Numbered from the stretch's first letter, positions 15,596 through 25,063 are shown. The stretch: DNA of 64,000 bases from Poindextera sp035604135 (GCA_035604135.1 DATNJB010000063.1:1-64000); one strand, 5' to 3'. The notes: generated by a model not told the origin, from the letters alone. Translations and numbers: made by a program.

Positions 15596-17366
15596 GCCAG
15601 ACGCCGTCGTTTCGAGCCTGCCGCGCGTGGCTCTGCGCGTGGCCGACGCCTATCTGCGCCCGTATTCGGCGCGGATGGCGATCGCTGTCGTCGCCGCGCT
15701 CCTGGTCGCCGCCTCCACCTCGCTGATCGCCTACCTGATGAAGCCGGCGGTCAACGACCTGCTGCGTAGCTCCGGCGCCCAGGCGATCATGGTCATCGCC
15801 GGAGCGCTGATCGGCCTGTCGGTGGTCCGCGCCGCCGCCCAGGTCGTGCAGAGCTGGACGATGAACACGGTCGGCCACCGCATCGTCGGCCAGATCCAGG
15901 TCGACCTCTTCGGCCGCATCATCCACTCCGACCTAGCGCGCCTGCACGCCGAGCACTCGGGCTCGTTCGTCTCGGCCATGCTGTATGACGCCAGCCTGCT
16001 CAGGAACGCGGCCACCAGCGCGCTGCTGACCTATTTCCAGAACGCCATGATGGTCATCGGCCTGGTCGTGGTGATGCTGGTCCAGGATGTCTGGCTCACG
16101 CTCGGCATCCTGCTCGTCGGCCCGCTGATCGGCATCCTCATGGAGCGGTTCACGCGCTGGTCGAGGGCGGCCGCCGTGGGCGCGATGAAGGAGACCTCCG
16201 GCCTGTCGACCGCGATCATGGAGGGGATCGACGGCGTGAAGGTGGTCAAGATCGACAATCGCGAGGACTACGAACAGGCGCGGGTCGCCGCCGCCGTCGA
16301 CCGCCGCCAGCGCCACATCATCCGCGGCGCCAACATCGGCGCGGCCTCCTCGCCGATGGTCGAGATGATGATGGCGTTCGTGCTCTCGGGCGTCCTGGTC
16401 TACGCGTGGTGGCGGGCGCACGGGAACATCGCCTTTGCCGGCGTCTTCTCGTCCTACCTGATCGCGTTTGCCGCCGCCGGCCAGTCGCTGCGCCAGCTCG
16501 CCAACCTGCCCCCGGTGTTCGCAGAGGGCCTGGCGGCGGCGCAGCGCATGTTCGCCGCCATGGACATCGAGCACGAAGTGGCCGACGCGCCAGACGCGGC
16601 CCCTCTGGCCGGCCCGCCCGAAGTCCTGCGCTTCGAGGCCGTGCGCTTCGCGTACGGCGAGACAGCGACGGCGCTGGACGGGGTGACGCTCGAGGCGCGC
16701 CGCGGCGAGACGGTCGCCCTGGTCGGCCCGTCCGGGGGCGGCAAGACCACAATCCTGAACCTGATCCCGCGCTTCTACGACGTGACCGGCGGCGCGATCA
16801 CGCTCGACGGGCGCGACGTCCGCTCGATCACGCTCACTTCGCTGCGCAGCCATATCGCGCTGGTCACGCAGGAGCCGTTCCTGTTCGACGACTCCATCCG
16901 CGCCAACATCGCCTATGCCCGACCTGACGCCTCCATGGCCGACATCGAGGAGGCGGCCCACGCCGCCGCCGCCCACGAGTTCATCGAGGCTATGGACAAG
17001 GCCTATGACACCAGCGTCGGCGAGGCGGGCGCCAGGCTGTCGGGCGGCCAGCGCCAGCGCATCGCTATCGCCCGCGCATTCTTGAAGAATGCGCCGATCC
17101 TGTTGCTCGACGAGGCGACCAGCGCCCTCGACACCGAGAGCGAGGCCCTTGTGCAGCTGGCGCTGGAGCGGCTGATGGCCGGGCGCATGACGCTGCTCAT
17201 CGCCCATCGCCTCTCGACGGTGAAGGGAGCCGACCGCATCTACGTCATCACCGAAGGGCGCGTGGTCGAGACCGGCACGCACGCGAGCCTCACCCGCGCG
17301 CGCGGCCTCTACGCCCGGCTGGCCAGCGCGCAGAACCTGGATTCCGCCCCGGAGGCGGCCGAGTGA
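15582..17366 (+). CDS. msbA: MsbA-like lipid A/phospholipid flippase
   Basis: 594-residue ABC half-exporter: six-helix domain in residues 1-320 and an ATPase with Walker A GPSGGGKTT (382-390), signature LSGGQ, Walker B LLLDEATSALD and H-loop LIAHRLS. First gene of a tight operon with a DUF374 acyltransferase, waaA and lpxK, which fits flipping of lipid A-core across the inner membrane. Its 3' end overlaps the next gene by 4 bases (GTGA). Start ATG at 15582 begins MTDAKPDAVV. Assignment as MsbA relies on context as well as family. Confidence 0.88.
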   Translation: MTDAKPDAVVSSLPRVALRVADAYLRPYSARMAIAVVAALLVAASTSLIAYLMKPAVNDLLRSSGAQAIMVIAGALIGLSVVRAAAQVVQSWTMNTVGHRIVGQIQVDLFGRIIHSDLARLHAEHSGSFVSAMLYDASLLRNAATSALLTYFQNAMMVIGLVVVMLVQDVWLTLGILLVGPLIGILMERFTRWSRAAAVGAMKETSGLSTAIMEGIDGVKVVKIDNREDYEQARVAAAVDRRQRHIIRGANIGAASSPMVEMMMAFVLSGVLVYAWWRAHGNIAFAGVFSSYLIAFAAAGQSLRQLANLPPVFAEGLAAAQRMFAAMDIEHEVADAPDAAPLAGPPEVLRFEAVRFAYGETATALDGVTLEARRGETVALVGPSGGGKTTILNLIPRFYDVTGGAITLDGRDVRSITLTSLRSHIALVTQEPFLFDDSIRANIAYARPDASMADIEEAAHAAAAHEFIEAMDKAYDTSVGEAGARLSGGQRQRIAIARAFLKNAPILLLDEATSALDTESEALVQLALERLMAGRMTLLIAHRLSTVKGADRIYVITEGRVVETGTHASLTRARGLYARLASAQNLDSAPEAAE

Positions 17367-18061
17367 AGCGCTTCTTAAGGCTGGCGCCCGTCCAGTCGAC
17401 CCTGGCCTTCCTGCTGGCGGGCTACCTGAACCTGGTGGCCGCGACCATGCGCTGGCGCATGGAGGCGTCGGCCGACGTGGCCGCCGAGCTCGCCAAGCCC
17501 GAGGGCGGCATGGTGTTCTTCTGGCATGGCCGCATCGCGCTCGGCGCGGTCTGCCGGCGGCTGATGCGCGGACGGCCGATGCGGGTGATGATCTCGCTCT
17601 CCCCCGACGGTGAGTTCATCGCCAAGGCCGCTGCGAAGCTGGGCTTTCCGGCGATCCGCGGCTCGACCGCCCGGCGGCCGGGCGCGGTCGGCAAGGGCGG
17701 CGCCGCCGCGTTCATGGAGGCGCTGCGCTTCATCGCCGCCGGCGGCGGCGTTTTCATTACCCCCGACGGTCCGAGGGGGCCGGTCGAAGCCATGCAGGCC
17801 GGACCCGTGGCGCTGGCCGCCCGCGCGCAGACGCGCGTCTTCCTGGCGGGCCTGGCGGCGCGGCCGGTGGTGAAGCTGAGGAGTTGGGACAGGACCCGTG
17901 TGCCGCTGCCATTCAGCCGCGGCTTTGCGGTGGTCGACGGGCCGCTGCATGCGCCCGAGCACGCGGATCGCGCCGCCCTCGAAGAGCTGCGGGCCGCCTG
18001 GCAGGCGAGGCTCGACGCGCTCGAGGCCCGCGCCGAGGCGCTCCTCGACGGCGCGGGCTGA
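17363..18061 (+). CDS. DUF374 lysophospholipid acyltransferase-like protein
   Basis: 232 residues from a GTG that overlaps the upstream stop. DUF374 hallmarks: FFWHGRIALG with H55, and TPDGPRGPVEAMQAGPVALA near residue 133, the acyltransferase-like substrate loop. An N-terminal hydrophobic helix (12-28) anchors it. Alphaproteobacteria often place this gene between msbA and waaA, suggesting a role in lipid A acylation or modification; this has not been established for the family as a whole. Its stop overlaps the waaA ATG by one base. Confidence 0.88.
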   Translation: MKRFLRLAPVQSTLAFLLAGYLNLVAATMRWRMEASADVAAELAKPEGGMVFFWHGRIALGAVCRRLMRGRPMRVMISLSPDGEFIAKAAAKLGFPAIRGSTARRPGAVGKGGAAAFMEALRFIAAGGGVFITPDGPRGPVEAMQAGPVALAARAQTRVFLAGLAARPVVKLRSWDRTRVPLPFSRGFAVVDGPLHAPEHADRAALEELRAAWQARLDALEARAEALLDGAG

Positions 18062-19320
18062 TGGCGCGGCCGACGACGCTCAAGCTCTACGGCCTGGCGA
18101 TGGGGGCGATCGCGCCGCTGGCGCCCGTGGTGCTCGCCGCGCGCGCGCGGCGCGGCAAGGAGGACGCCGCGCGGCTGGGGGAGCGGCTGGGTCGCACCAG
18201 CGTCGCGCGGCCCGACGGGCCGCTCGTTTGGCTGCATGCCGTCAGCGTTGGCGAGAGCGTCTCGGTGCTACCCCTCGTCGAGCGCATCCGCACCGCGCGA
18301 CCGAGCGTCGCCATCCTGGTCACCAGCGGCACGCGCACCGCGGCCGAGCTCCTCGGCCAGCGCCTGCCCCCGGGCGCGATCCATCAGTACACGCCGATCG
18401 ACTCGCCCGGAGCGGTCGGCCGGTTCCTCGACCATTGGCGCCCGGACGCAGGGCTCTTCGTCGAGAGCGAGCTTTGGCCAAACCTGATCCTGGCCGCGCG
18501 CGAGCGCGGCGTGCGGCTGGCGCTGATCTCCGCGCGGATGACCGAAGCCAGCGCCGACGGCTGGCGGCGCGCGCCCGCCGCCGCGCGCGCCGTGCTAGGC
18601 GCATTCGAGCTCGCCTTGCCGCAGGACGCGGAGACGGAGGCCAGGCTCGCCGAGCTCGGCGGACATGTCGTCGGGCGGCTGAACCTCAAGCGCCACGGCG
18701 CTGCTCTGGACGTGGATCCAGGCGAGGTCGCCGCGCTGCGGGCCGCGATCGGCGAGCGGTCGGTGGTCCTCGGCGCCAGTACGCACCCCGGCGAGGAAGC
18801 GTTGATCGCGTCGTGCCCGCTGCCCGGCAGGCCGCTCACGATCATCGCGCCCCGCCACCCGGATCGAGGGGACGAGATCGCCGCTCAGCTTTCCCTGTGG
18901 CGCTTCGCCGTGGCCCGGCGCAGCCGAGGCGAGAGACCGTCGCCAAGCGTGGACATCTACCTCGCCGATCAGCTTGGAGAGATGGGCCTGCTCTACCTGG
19001 TCGCCGACGTCGTCGTGATGGGCGGCGGCTTCGTCGAGACCGTCGGCGGGCACAATCCGCTAGAGGCGGCCAGGCTCGGGCGCGCCGTGATCTCCGGCCC
19101 GCACGTGGCCAACCACGCGGAGGTCTACGCCGAGATGGTCGCGGTCGGCGCGGCCACGATCGTCCAGGACCCAGCTGAGCTCGCGCGCGCGGTTGCCGCC
19201 TTGCTCATGCAGCCCGGGCTGGCGCGGGCCATGGGCGAGCGCGCCTCGGCCTTTGCCGCCGTGCAGGGCGAGGCGTTCGAAGCGGGCTGGCGCGCGCTTG
19301 TCCCGCTGCTGCCCGCATGA
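18061..19320 (+). CDS. waaA: 3-deoxy-D-manno-octulosonic acid transferase
   Basis: 419-residue membrane-anchored GT-B glycosyltransferase that adds KDO from CMP-KDO to lipid IVA at the inner face of the cytoplasmic membrane. The N-terminal hydrophobic segment (12-27) precedes the conserved ERLG and WLHAVSVGE motifs. ESELWPNLI, ISARMTE and the C-terminal VMGGGFVETVGGHNPLEAA are highly typical of WaaA/KdtA. TGATG links it to the upstream gene; ATGA links it to lpxK. Confidence 0.95.
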   Translation: MARPTTLKLYGLAMGAIAPLAPVVLAARARRGKEDAARLGERLGRTSVARPDGPLVWLHAVSVGESVSVLPLVERIRTARPSVAILVTSGTRTAAELLGQRLPPGAIHQYTPIDSPGAVGRFLDHWRPDAGLFVESELWPNLILAARERGVRLALISARMTEASADGWRRAPAAARAVLGAFELALPQDAETEARLAELGGHVVGRLNLKRHGAALDVDPGEVAALRAAIGERSVVLGASTHPGEEALIASCPLPGRPLTIIAPRHPDRGDEIAAQLSLWRFAVARRSRGERPSPSVDIYLADQLGEMGLLYLVADVVVMGGGFVETVGGHNPLEAARLGRAVISGPHVANHAEVYAEMVAVGAATIVQDPAELARAVAALLMQPGLARAMGERASAFAAVQGEAFEAGWRALVPLLPA

Positions 19321-20330
19321 GCTGGCCGACCCCGCGCTGGTGGTACGAGCGCGGGCGTCGGCGCGCCTCGCCGACGCGGCTTCTCTTGTTGCCGGTCTCG
19401 GCGGTCTGGGCCTCGGTGACCGCCAACCGTATCGCCCGCGCCCGGCCGTTCGATCCAGGCGTTCCGGTGATCTGCGTCGGCGGTTTGACGCTGGGCGGAA
19501 CCGGCAAGACGCCGGTCGTGCGCGAGGTGCTGAACCGGCTCGCCGCGCGCGGCGTCGCCGCGCACGCGCTCAGCCGCGGCTATGGCGGCCGGCTCAAAGG
19601 ACCCATCCGCGTCGACCCCCTGCTGCACACTGCGCGCGACGTTGGCGACGAGCCTCTGATGCTGGCGCGCGACCATCCGGTGTGGGTCTCCGCCGACCGC
19701 GTCGCCGGCGCGAAGGCGGCGGTGGGCGTCGGCGCACAGGCGCTGGTCATGGACGACGGCCATCAGAACCCGTCCCTTACGAAGACCCTCTCGCTGGTCG
19801 TCATCGATGGCGAGACCCGCGATGGCGAGTGGCCGTTCGGCGACGGCGACGTCTTCCCCGCCGGCCCGATGCGCGAGCCGCTCGCCGCCGGCCTCGCCCG
19901 CGCCGATGCCGTCGTCGTCGTGCTGCCCAGCGACCTCGCCGCGCCCGATCCGGCGCTCACCGCCCTCTTTGGCAGAAGGCCCGTGCTGGCAGCCCGGCTC
20001 GAGCCGGCGGGCGCCCCGCCGGCAGGCCGGCAGCTGGGCTTCGCCGGTGTCGGCAAACCGTGGAAGGTCGAGCGTGCGCTTACCGCCGCCGGCTGCGACC
20101 TGGTCGACTTCATCCCGATGCCCGATCACGCCGAGCTCTCGGAGGCGCGGCTGCAGGCGCTCGCCGCCCGAGCCGCGAAGGCGGGCGCCGGGCTCGTGAC
20201 CACCGAAAAGGACTGGGTCCGCCTCCCCTCCGCGTGGCGCGACCGCGTCGCCGCCTGGCCGGTCAGGGTGCGGTTCGAGGGCGAGCCGGCGCTCGATGGG
20301 CTGCTGGCCGCCGGGGCAAACGCGATTTAG
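19317..20330 (+). CDS. lpxK: Tetraacyldisaccharide 4'-kinase
   Basis: 337-residue kinase that phosphorylates the 4' position of the lipid A disaccharide. An N-terminal membrane-proximal helix is followed by the P-loop GGTGKTP at 60-66 and the strongly conserved SRGYGG. The catalytic segment VMDDGHQNPSL and the C-terminal TTEKDWVRLP are also LpxK signatures. Last gene of the operon; ATG overlaps the waaA stop. Its product is the substrate of WaaA, so the two act consecutively. Confidence 0.95.
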   Translation: MSWPTPRWWYERGRRRASPTRLLLLPVSAVWASVTANRIARARPFDPGVPVICVGGLTLGGTGKTPVVREVLNRLAARGVAAHALSRGYGGRLKGPIRVDPLLHTARDVGDEPLMLARDHPVWVSADRVAGAKAAVGVGAQALVMDDGHQNPSLTKTLSLVVIDGETRDGEWPFGDGDVFPAGPMREPLAAGLARADAVVVVLPSDLAAPDPALTALFGRRPVLAARLEPAGAPPAGRQLGFAGVGKPWKVERALTAAGCDLVDFIPMPDHAELSEARLQALAARAAKAGAGLVTTEKDWVRLPSAWRDRVAAWPVRVRFEGEPALDGLLAAGANAI

Positions 20331-20340
20331 AGCGGGCCGA

Positions 20341-20748
20341 TCAGGCCGGGCGCGCGGCGTGCTTGGCCATGCGGGCGCGGGCCAGCGGCCAGATCACCGC
20401 CGGCACGATCCAAACGAGGGCGGCGCACTCGACCGCCGCCCACCAGAGCGCGCCGTTCAGGATGGCGCAGCCGAGCACGGTGCTGATCGCAATGACCGAG
20501 AAGAGCGTGGTGGCCTTCTGCAGCCTCAGCGCTTCCACCTCTTGCGTCTGCTCACCGCCTTCGCGAGCGCGGTCGATCGAGAGTGCGACGCCGAGCAGTA
20601 GCGTGAGCGTGCCCGAGATCAGAAGCACGATGGCTTGGAACCGGTCGCCTTGGGTCAGCCGCAGCACGCCCAACAGGGAAACGGCGAACCACCAGCCACC
20701 CAGAACGAGGCGGTAGAAGCGGGCGTCTGATTGCACGTTCGAGGTCAT
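20341..20748 (-). CDS. Small membrane protein of unknown function
   Basis: 135 residues with four predicted membrane helices arranged as two hairpins (about 14-31, 37-57, 80-97, 102-121). The two hairpins are joined by a charged linker, DRAREGGEQTQEVEALRLQ, that may form a short coiled coil. No recognised domain. It is convergent with lpxK, ten bases apart, and faces the pilin promoter region. Confidence 0.7.
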   Translation of the reverse strand: MTSNVQSDARFYRLVLGGWWFAVSLLGVLRLTQGDRFQAIVLLISGTLTLLLGVALSIDRAREGGEQTQEVEALRLQKATTLFSVIAISTVLGCAILNGALWWAAVECAALVWIVPAVIWPLARARMAKHAARPA

Positions 20749-20926
20749 GACCGCAGGTCTCCAGTCGTTGCCGGCAGGATGTTAGCGGGCCGCCGTTGTT
20801 AGGCTGTTAACGGCCGGAGGTCGGTTGGCTTCACGGATAGTTAAACCCCGGTTCCGATATTGACCGAGCGCGACATATTCGCCGGACAACGGTCACGTCG
20901 TGCGAGTCCCGGCAGAGGGGATCTTG

Positions 20927-21088
20927 ATGAGGCAGTTCGTTACTCGTTTCGCTCGCGACGAATGCGCCGCGACGGCGATTGAATATGGCCTCATCGTCGC
21001 TCTGATCAGCGTCGTCATCATAACCGCGGTCACGACCGTCGGAACCAATCTGAAGACCAAGTTCAACACGGTCGCCAGCTCGATCTGA
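20927..21088 (+). CDS. Flp-type type IVb prepilin
   Basis: 53-residue class IVb pilin. After a short positive leader (RQFVTRFARDECA) comes ATAIEYGLIVALISVV, with Glu+5 and Tyr+6 as expected for Flp pilins processed by a CpaA/TadV peptidase. The residue before the predicted cleavage is Ala where Flp prepilins usually have Gly. ATG at 20927 has GAGGGG 7 bases upstream. No other tad/cpa gene is in the window, so the pilin is separated from its secretion machine. The preceding 178 bases are promoter-like, with scattered TTAA and TTAG half sites but no full CtrA box. Confidence 0.88.
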   Translation: MRQFVTRFARDECAATAIEYGLIVALISVVIITAVTTVGTNLKTKFNTVASSI

Positions 21089-21099
21089 CGGCGGTCGAG

Positions 21100-21121
21100 G
21101 AGCGTCCGCTGGTGGACGCTC
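21100..21121. terminator. Candidate terminator after the Flp pilin
   Basis: Perfect 8-base-pair stem GAGCGTCC / GGACGCTC around GCTGGT, 12 bases beyond the pilin stop and next to the stop of the convergent phosphotransferase. It could serve both genes. No clear T-run follows. Confidence 0.55.
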
Positions 21122-21124
21122 GCC

Positions 21125-22213
21125 CTAGCTCGCCCCCGCCTTCACCGCGAAGCGCCAGGACGCCTCGCCGAGCGCCGGCACGCGGGCGGCCATGGCGGCC
21201 GCTTGCGGGCTGTTGGCGGTGCCGTCGCGGGCGCGGCCGACGATGCCCTGGATGATGCCGGCGAGGCGGAAGATGTTGTAGGAGAAGTACCAGTTGAGGT
21301 CGGGGATGCCGTCGCGGCCGGTCATGCGGCAGTACTCGGCCTCCATCTCCTCGATCGTCGGGATGCCGTAGGACGCCTTGTCCGGAATGGCGGCGATCGA
21401 GCCGTTCACCCACTGCATCAAGAGGTTCGAGAAGTCCGCCAGCGGATTGCCGATGGTCGACAGCTCCCAGTCGAGCACGGCGATCACGCGCGCCTCGGTA
21501 GGGTGCATCACTTCGTTGTCCAGGCGGTAGTCGGCGTGGACGATCGACTTCTGGGTGTCCTCCGGGCAGGTCTCGGGCAGCCACTTGATCAGCCGCTCGA
21601 CCGTCTCGATGTGCTGGGTCTCGCTCGCCTTGTACTGCTTGGTCCAGCGGTCGATCTGCCGCAGCATGTAGTTGCCTTCGCGCCCGTAGTCGCCGAGGCC
21701 GATCGCCTCGTAGTCGGTGTTGTGCAGGTCGGCCAGGGTCTTCAGCGACGCCAGGTGGATGGCGTGCCGCTCTTTGGGCTCGTAGCTGGGCAGGGTCTGG
21801 TCCCACAGGATGCGCCCATCCATGTAGTCCATGATGTAGAACCAGGTGCCGATGACGCCATCGTCTGTGCACAGACCATAGGTGCGCGGGACCGGGAATC
21901 CGGTGGGATAGAGGGCGGTGATGACCCGGTATTCGCGGTCGACCGCGTGCGCCGAGGGTAAGAGCTTGCCGGGCGGCTTGCGCCGCATGACGTACTTCTT
22001 CGTTGGCGTGATCAGCTGGTAGGTCGGATTCGACTGACCGCCCCTGAACTGGCGCACCTGCATCGGGCCGGCGAACCCTTCGACGTTGGCGGTCATCCAG
22101 CCGGCGAGCGCGCGCTCGTCGAACCTGTGGGTCTCGGCCACCTCCTTGGTGCCGGTGTTCAGCACCTCCCGCGTGCGTTCTTCCGTCGCTGCCGTGGTGT
22201 TGTCGTCAGCCAT
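21125..22213 (-). CDS. Phosphotransferase family protein (APH/ACAD10-like)
   Basis: 362 residues of the aminoglycoside phosphotransferase/choline kinase superfamily. The kinase-like Brenner motif is HADYRLDN (H226, D228, N233) and the metal-binding DWE is at 248-250. FRGGQSNPTYQL near 57 forms the glycine-rich loop. The sequence resembles the kinase domain of ACAD10/ACAD11, which phosphorylate 4-hydroxy fatty acyl-CoA, more than antibiotic-modifying enzymes. No acyl-CoA dehydrogenase gene is adjacent, so the substrate is inferred only. Confidence 0.85.
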   Translation of the reverse strand: MADDNTTAATEERTREVLNTGTKEVAETHRFDERALAGWMTANVEGFAGPMQVRQFRGGQSNPTYQLITPTKKYVMRRKPPGKLLPSAHAVDREYRVITALYPTGFPVPRTYGLCTDDGVIGTWFYIMDYMDGRILWDQTLPSYEPKERHAIHLASLKTLADLHNTDYEAIGLGDYGREGNYMLRQIDRWTKQYKASETQHIETVERLIKWLPETCPEDTQKSIVHADYRLDNEVMHPTEARVIAVLDWELSTIGNPLADFSNLLMQWVNGSIAAIPDKASYGIPTIEEMEAEYCRMTGRDGIPDLNWYFSYNIFRLAGIIQGIVGRARDGTANSPQAAAMAARVPALGEASWRFAVKAGAS

Positions 22214-22282
22214 CGGCGTTCCCTCAAATGTTCAACTTGTTATGGCGGCACCTTACCGAGTGGGGGCCGAGGGCGCCAAGCC

Positions 22283-23557
22283 TCAACGACCGAGCGCGCG
22301 CCAACCGATGTCGTGGCGGAAGAAGCCGCCCGGCCAGTCAATGGCTTCGATCGCCGCATAGGCGCGGTCGCGCGCGACCTGCAAGGTCGGCCCCGTCGCG
22401 CAGACGTTGAGCGTTCGCCCGCCGGCGGTGACCAGCGCCCCGTCCTCGGTGAGGCGGGTTGCGGCGTGGAACACCACGACACCCTCGCCCGTGGCATTCT
22501 CGAGCCCGCGGATCGGCGAGTCCGGCTCGAGCGCGGCCCCGGGGTAGCCCTTGGACGCGATCACGACGCAGATCGCCGCCTCGTCGCGCCAGGCCGGCGG
22601 GGGCATCGACGCGAGCGTCCCGGTCGCGGCCGCCTTAAGGTAGGGGACGATGTCGCTGGCCAGGCGCAGCATCAGCACCTGGCACTCGGGATCGCCGAAG
22701 CGGACGTTAAACTCGACCAGCTTCGGTCCCTCGGCGGTGACCATCATCTCGCAGAAGATCACGCCCCGGTACGGCGCGCCTTCGGCGGCGATGCCCGATA
22801 AGGCGGGCTCGATCAGGCGCGTGCGCGCCTGTTCGACCACGGTTTCGCTGAGCACCGGCGCGGGGGCGTAGGTCCCCATGCCGCCGGTGTTGGGGCCTCT
22901 CTCGCCGTCGAACGCGCGCTTGTGGTCCTGGGCGCCGCTGAACGGCAGGCTGGCGCGGCCGTCGCAGAGCGCGAACTGTGAGGCGATCTCGCCTTCGAGA
23001 AACTCCTCGACCACCACCCGCGCACCGGCCGCGCCGAACGCGCCGCCCAGCCGCTCGTCGATGGCGGCCTCGGCTTCGGCGCGGGTCTCGGCCACGGCCA
23101 CACCCTTGCCGGACGCAAGCCCGTCCGCCTTGATCACGTAGGGCGGTTTGAAGCGGTCGAGGAAGGCCTTGGCAGGCCCCGCCTCGTCGAACACGCCGTA
23201 AGCCGCTGTCGGAAGGCCGTGGCGCGTGGCGAAGTCCTTGGCGAAGGCCTTGGATGTCTCGAGCCGACCGGCCGCCGCGCTCGGCCCGAAGCAGGGGATG
23301 CCGGCCTCGGCGAGCGCATCGGCCAGTCCGGCCTCGACCGCGCTCTCCGGCCCGATCACGACCAGGTCGGCGGCGATCTCCGCAGCCAGCGCGACGAGCG
23401 CCGGAACGTCGGTGGCCTTCGCCGGCCGCAGTTGCCCCTGGGCGGCCATGCCGGGGTTGCCCGGCGCGATCACGAGCCGGGTCAGCAGCGGCGACTGGGC
23501 GATCCTCCACGCCAGCGCATGCTCGCGCCCGCCCGATCCGACCAGGAGGATGTTCAT
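22283..23557 (-). CDS. purD: Phosphoribosylamine-glycine ligase
   Basis: 424-residue ATP-grasp enzyme of purine synthesis that joins phosphoribosylamine and glycine to GAR. Starts MNILLVGSGGREHALAW, the canonical PurD opening; ATG at 23557 has AGAGG 10 bases upstream. ATP-grasp features include YVIKADGLASGKGV and FNVRFGDPECQ, both near invariant in PurD. Divergent from xseA with a 50-base gap. Standard length; nothing unusual. Confidence 0.97.
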   Translation of the reverse strand: MNILLVGSGGREHALAWRIAQSPLLTRLVIAPGNPGMAAQGQLRPAKATDVPALVALAAEIAADLVVIGPESAVEAGLADALAEAGIPCFGPSAAAGRLETSKAFAKDFATRHGLPTAAYGVFDEAGPAKAFLDRFKPPYVIKADGLASGKGVAVAETRAEAEAAIDERLGGAFGAAGARVVVEEFLEGEIASQFALCDGRASLPFSGAQDHKRAFDGERGPNTGGMGTYAPAPVLSETVVEQARTRLIEPALSGIAAEGAPYRGVIFCEMMVTAEGPKLVEFNVRFGDPECQVLMLRLASDIVPYLKAAATGTLASMPPPAWRDEAAICVVIASKGYPGAALEPDSPIRGLENATGEGVVVFHAATRLTEDGALVTAGGRTLNVCATGPTLQVARDRAYAAIEAIDWPGGFFRHDIGWRALGR

Positions 23558-23607
23558 CGCGTGCGCCTCTGCCACGACTCGCCCCGAACGCCTATCTTTG
23601 GCTTGAG

Positions 23608-25035
23608 ATGGCGATGAGCGACCAACCGCTGCTGGCCGACAACGCGCCGCCGTACTCGGTCTCGGAACTGGCGTTCGCGCTCAAGCGCACGCTGGAGGAG
23701 GCTTACGGCTTCGTGCGCCTGCGCGGCGAGATCTCCAAGGTCACCCGCCACGCCTCCGGCCACATCTACCTGACGCTGAAGGACGACAAGGCCGCCATCG
23801 ACGGCGTCGTCTGGCGCTCGAACGCGTTCGGCCTCGCCTACCAGCCTGAGAACGGGCTGGAGGTGATCGTCACCGGGCGTATCACCACCTATCCCGCCTC
23901 TTCGAAATACCAGATCGTCATCGAGACGCTGGAGCCGGCGGGCGTCGGCGCCCTGCTCGCCCAGCTCGAGCGGCTGAAGGCGAAGCTGGCCGCCGAAGGC
24001 CTGTTCGCGCCCGAGCGCAAGCGACCCATCCCCGCCATGCCAGCGGTGGTTGGTGTGATCACCAGCCCCACCGGCGCGGTGATCCGCGACATCCTGCACC
24101 GCATCCGCGACCGCTGGCCCTGCCGCGTGGTGGTCTGGCCGGTCGTCGTGCAAGGCGAGCCCGCGGCCGGGCAAGTGACCGCCGCGATCCAGGGCTTCAA
24201 TGCGATGGCGGCCGACGGCCCCCTGCCGCGGCCGGACGTGTTGATCGTGGCGCGCGGCGGCGGCTCGGTCGAGGACCTCTGGGCGTTCAACGACGAGGCG
24301 CTGGCCCGCGCCGTCGCCGCGGGATCGATCCCGCTGATCTCGGCCGTCGGCCACGAGACCGACACAACGCTGATCGACTTCGTCTCGGACCGCCGTGCGC
24401 CGACGCCGACAGCGGCGGCCGAGATGGCGACGCCCGTCCTGGCCGAGCTCCGCGCCAGCATCGCCGACCATCAGCGTCGCCTCGCGCGCGTGGCCGGCCG
24501 TTTCCTGGACGAGCGCCGCCACCGCCTGGCCGCCGCTGCGCGCGGGCTGCCGCGTCCCGCCGACGTGCTGGCGATCGCGACTCAGCGGTTCGACCTCTCC
24601 GCCGGCCGCCTGAGCGCGGCGCTGGCGCGGAACGCCGCGGTGCACGAGCGCGATCTAGCGAGCATCGGCGCGCGGCTTAACCCCTCGCTGCTGATGCGTC
24701 GCCGGCAGGCGATGGCCGAACAGCTCTCTGGCGTCGCCCGCCGCTTGCCCCTGGCCGCCGACCGGCGCCTGAGGCGCGCGGCCGATGGCCTGGTTGCGCT
24801 GGAGAAGCTTCGCCTGACGCTCAATCCCAACCGCCCGCTCGAGCGCGGGTTCGCGCGCGTGCACCATGCGGCCGGCCCGCTCGTGCGCTCGGCCGATTCA
24901 TTGACGGCTGGGGAGGCGGTGAAGCTGGTGTTCAAGGACGGCGAGCGGGGCGCGGTGGTGGACGCCGAGCCGCGCGCGGCCAGGGCCGCCCGCCGGCCGG
25001 CGCCGACCCGGGCTGACCAGGGCGATCTGTTCTAG
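23608..25035 (+). CDS. xseA: Exodeoxyribonuclease VII large subunit
   Basis: 475 residues. An N-terminal OB-fold (YSVSELAFALKRTLEEAYGF to about residue 110) binds single-stranded DNA and is followed by the catalytic domain with VGVITSPTGAVIRDI and ARGGGSVEDLWAFND, then a long helical Arg-rich region that contacts the small subunits. ATG at 23608 or the in-frame ATG at 23614 starts the protein. The C-terminus AARRPAPTRADQGDLF contains a basic stretch and a possible beta-clamp-like QGDLF end. XseB is not nearby. Confidence 0.95.
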   Translation: MAMSDQPLLADNAPPYSVSELAFALKRTLEEAYGFVRLRGEISKVTRHASGHIYLTLKDDKAAIDGVVWRSNAFGLAYQPENGLEVIVTGRITTYPASSKYQIVIETLEPAGVGALLAQLERLKAKLAAEGLFAPERKRPIPAMPAVVGVITSPTGAVIRDILHRIRDRWPCRVVVWPVVVQGEPAAGQVTAAIQGFNAMAADGPLPRPDVLIVARGGGSVEDLWAFNDEALARAVAAGSIPLISAVGHETDTTLIDFVSDRRAPTPTAAAEMATPVLAELRASIADHQRRLARVAGRFLDERRHRLAAAARGLPRPADVLAIATQRFDLSAGRLSAALARNAAVHERDLASIGARLNPSLLMRRRQAMAEQLSGVARRLPLAADRRLRRAADGLVALEKLRLTLNPNRPLERGFARVHHAAGPLVRSADSLTAGEAVKLVFKDGERGAVVDAEPRAARAARRPAPTRADQGDLF

Positions 25036-25063
25036 CGCACGCACCTCACCTACATTGGGTCCG

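Noticed and set aside
20749..20926. CtrA box before the Flp pilin
   Set aside because: TTAG and TTAA half sites occur, but none with a 7-base spacer.
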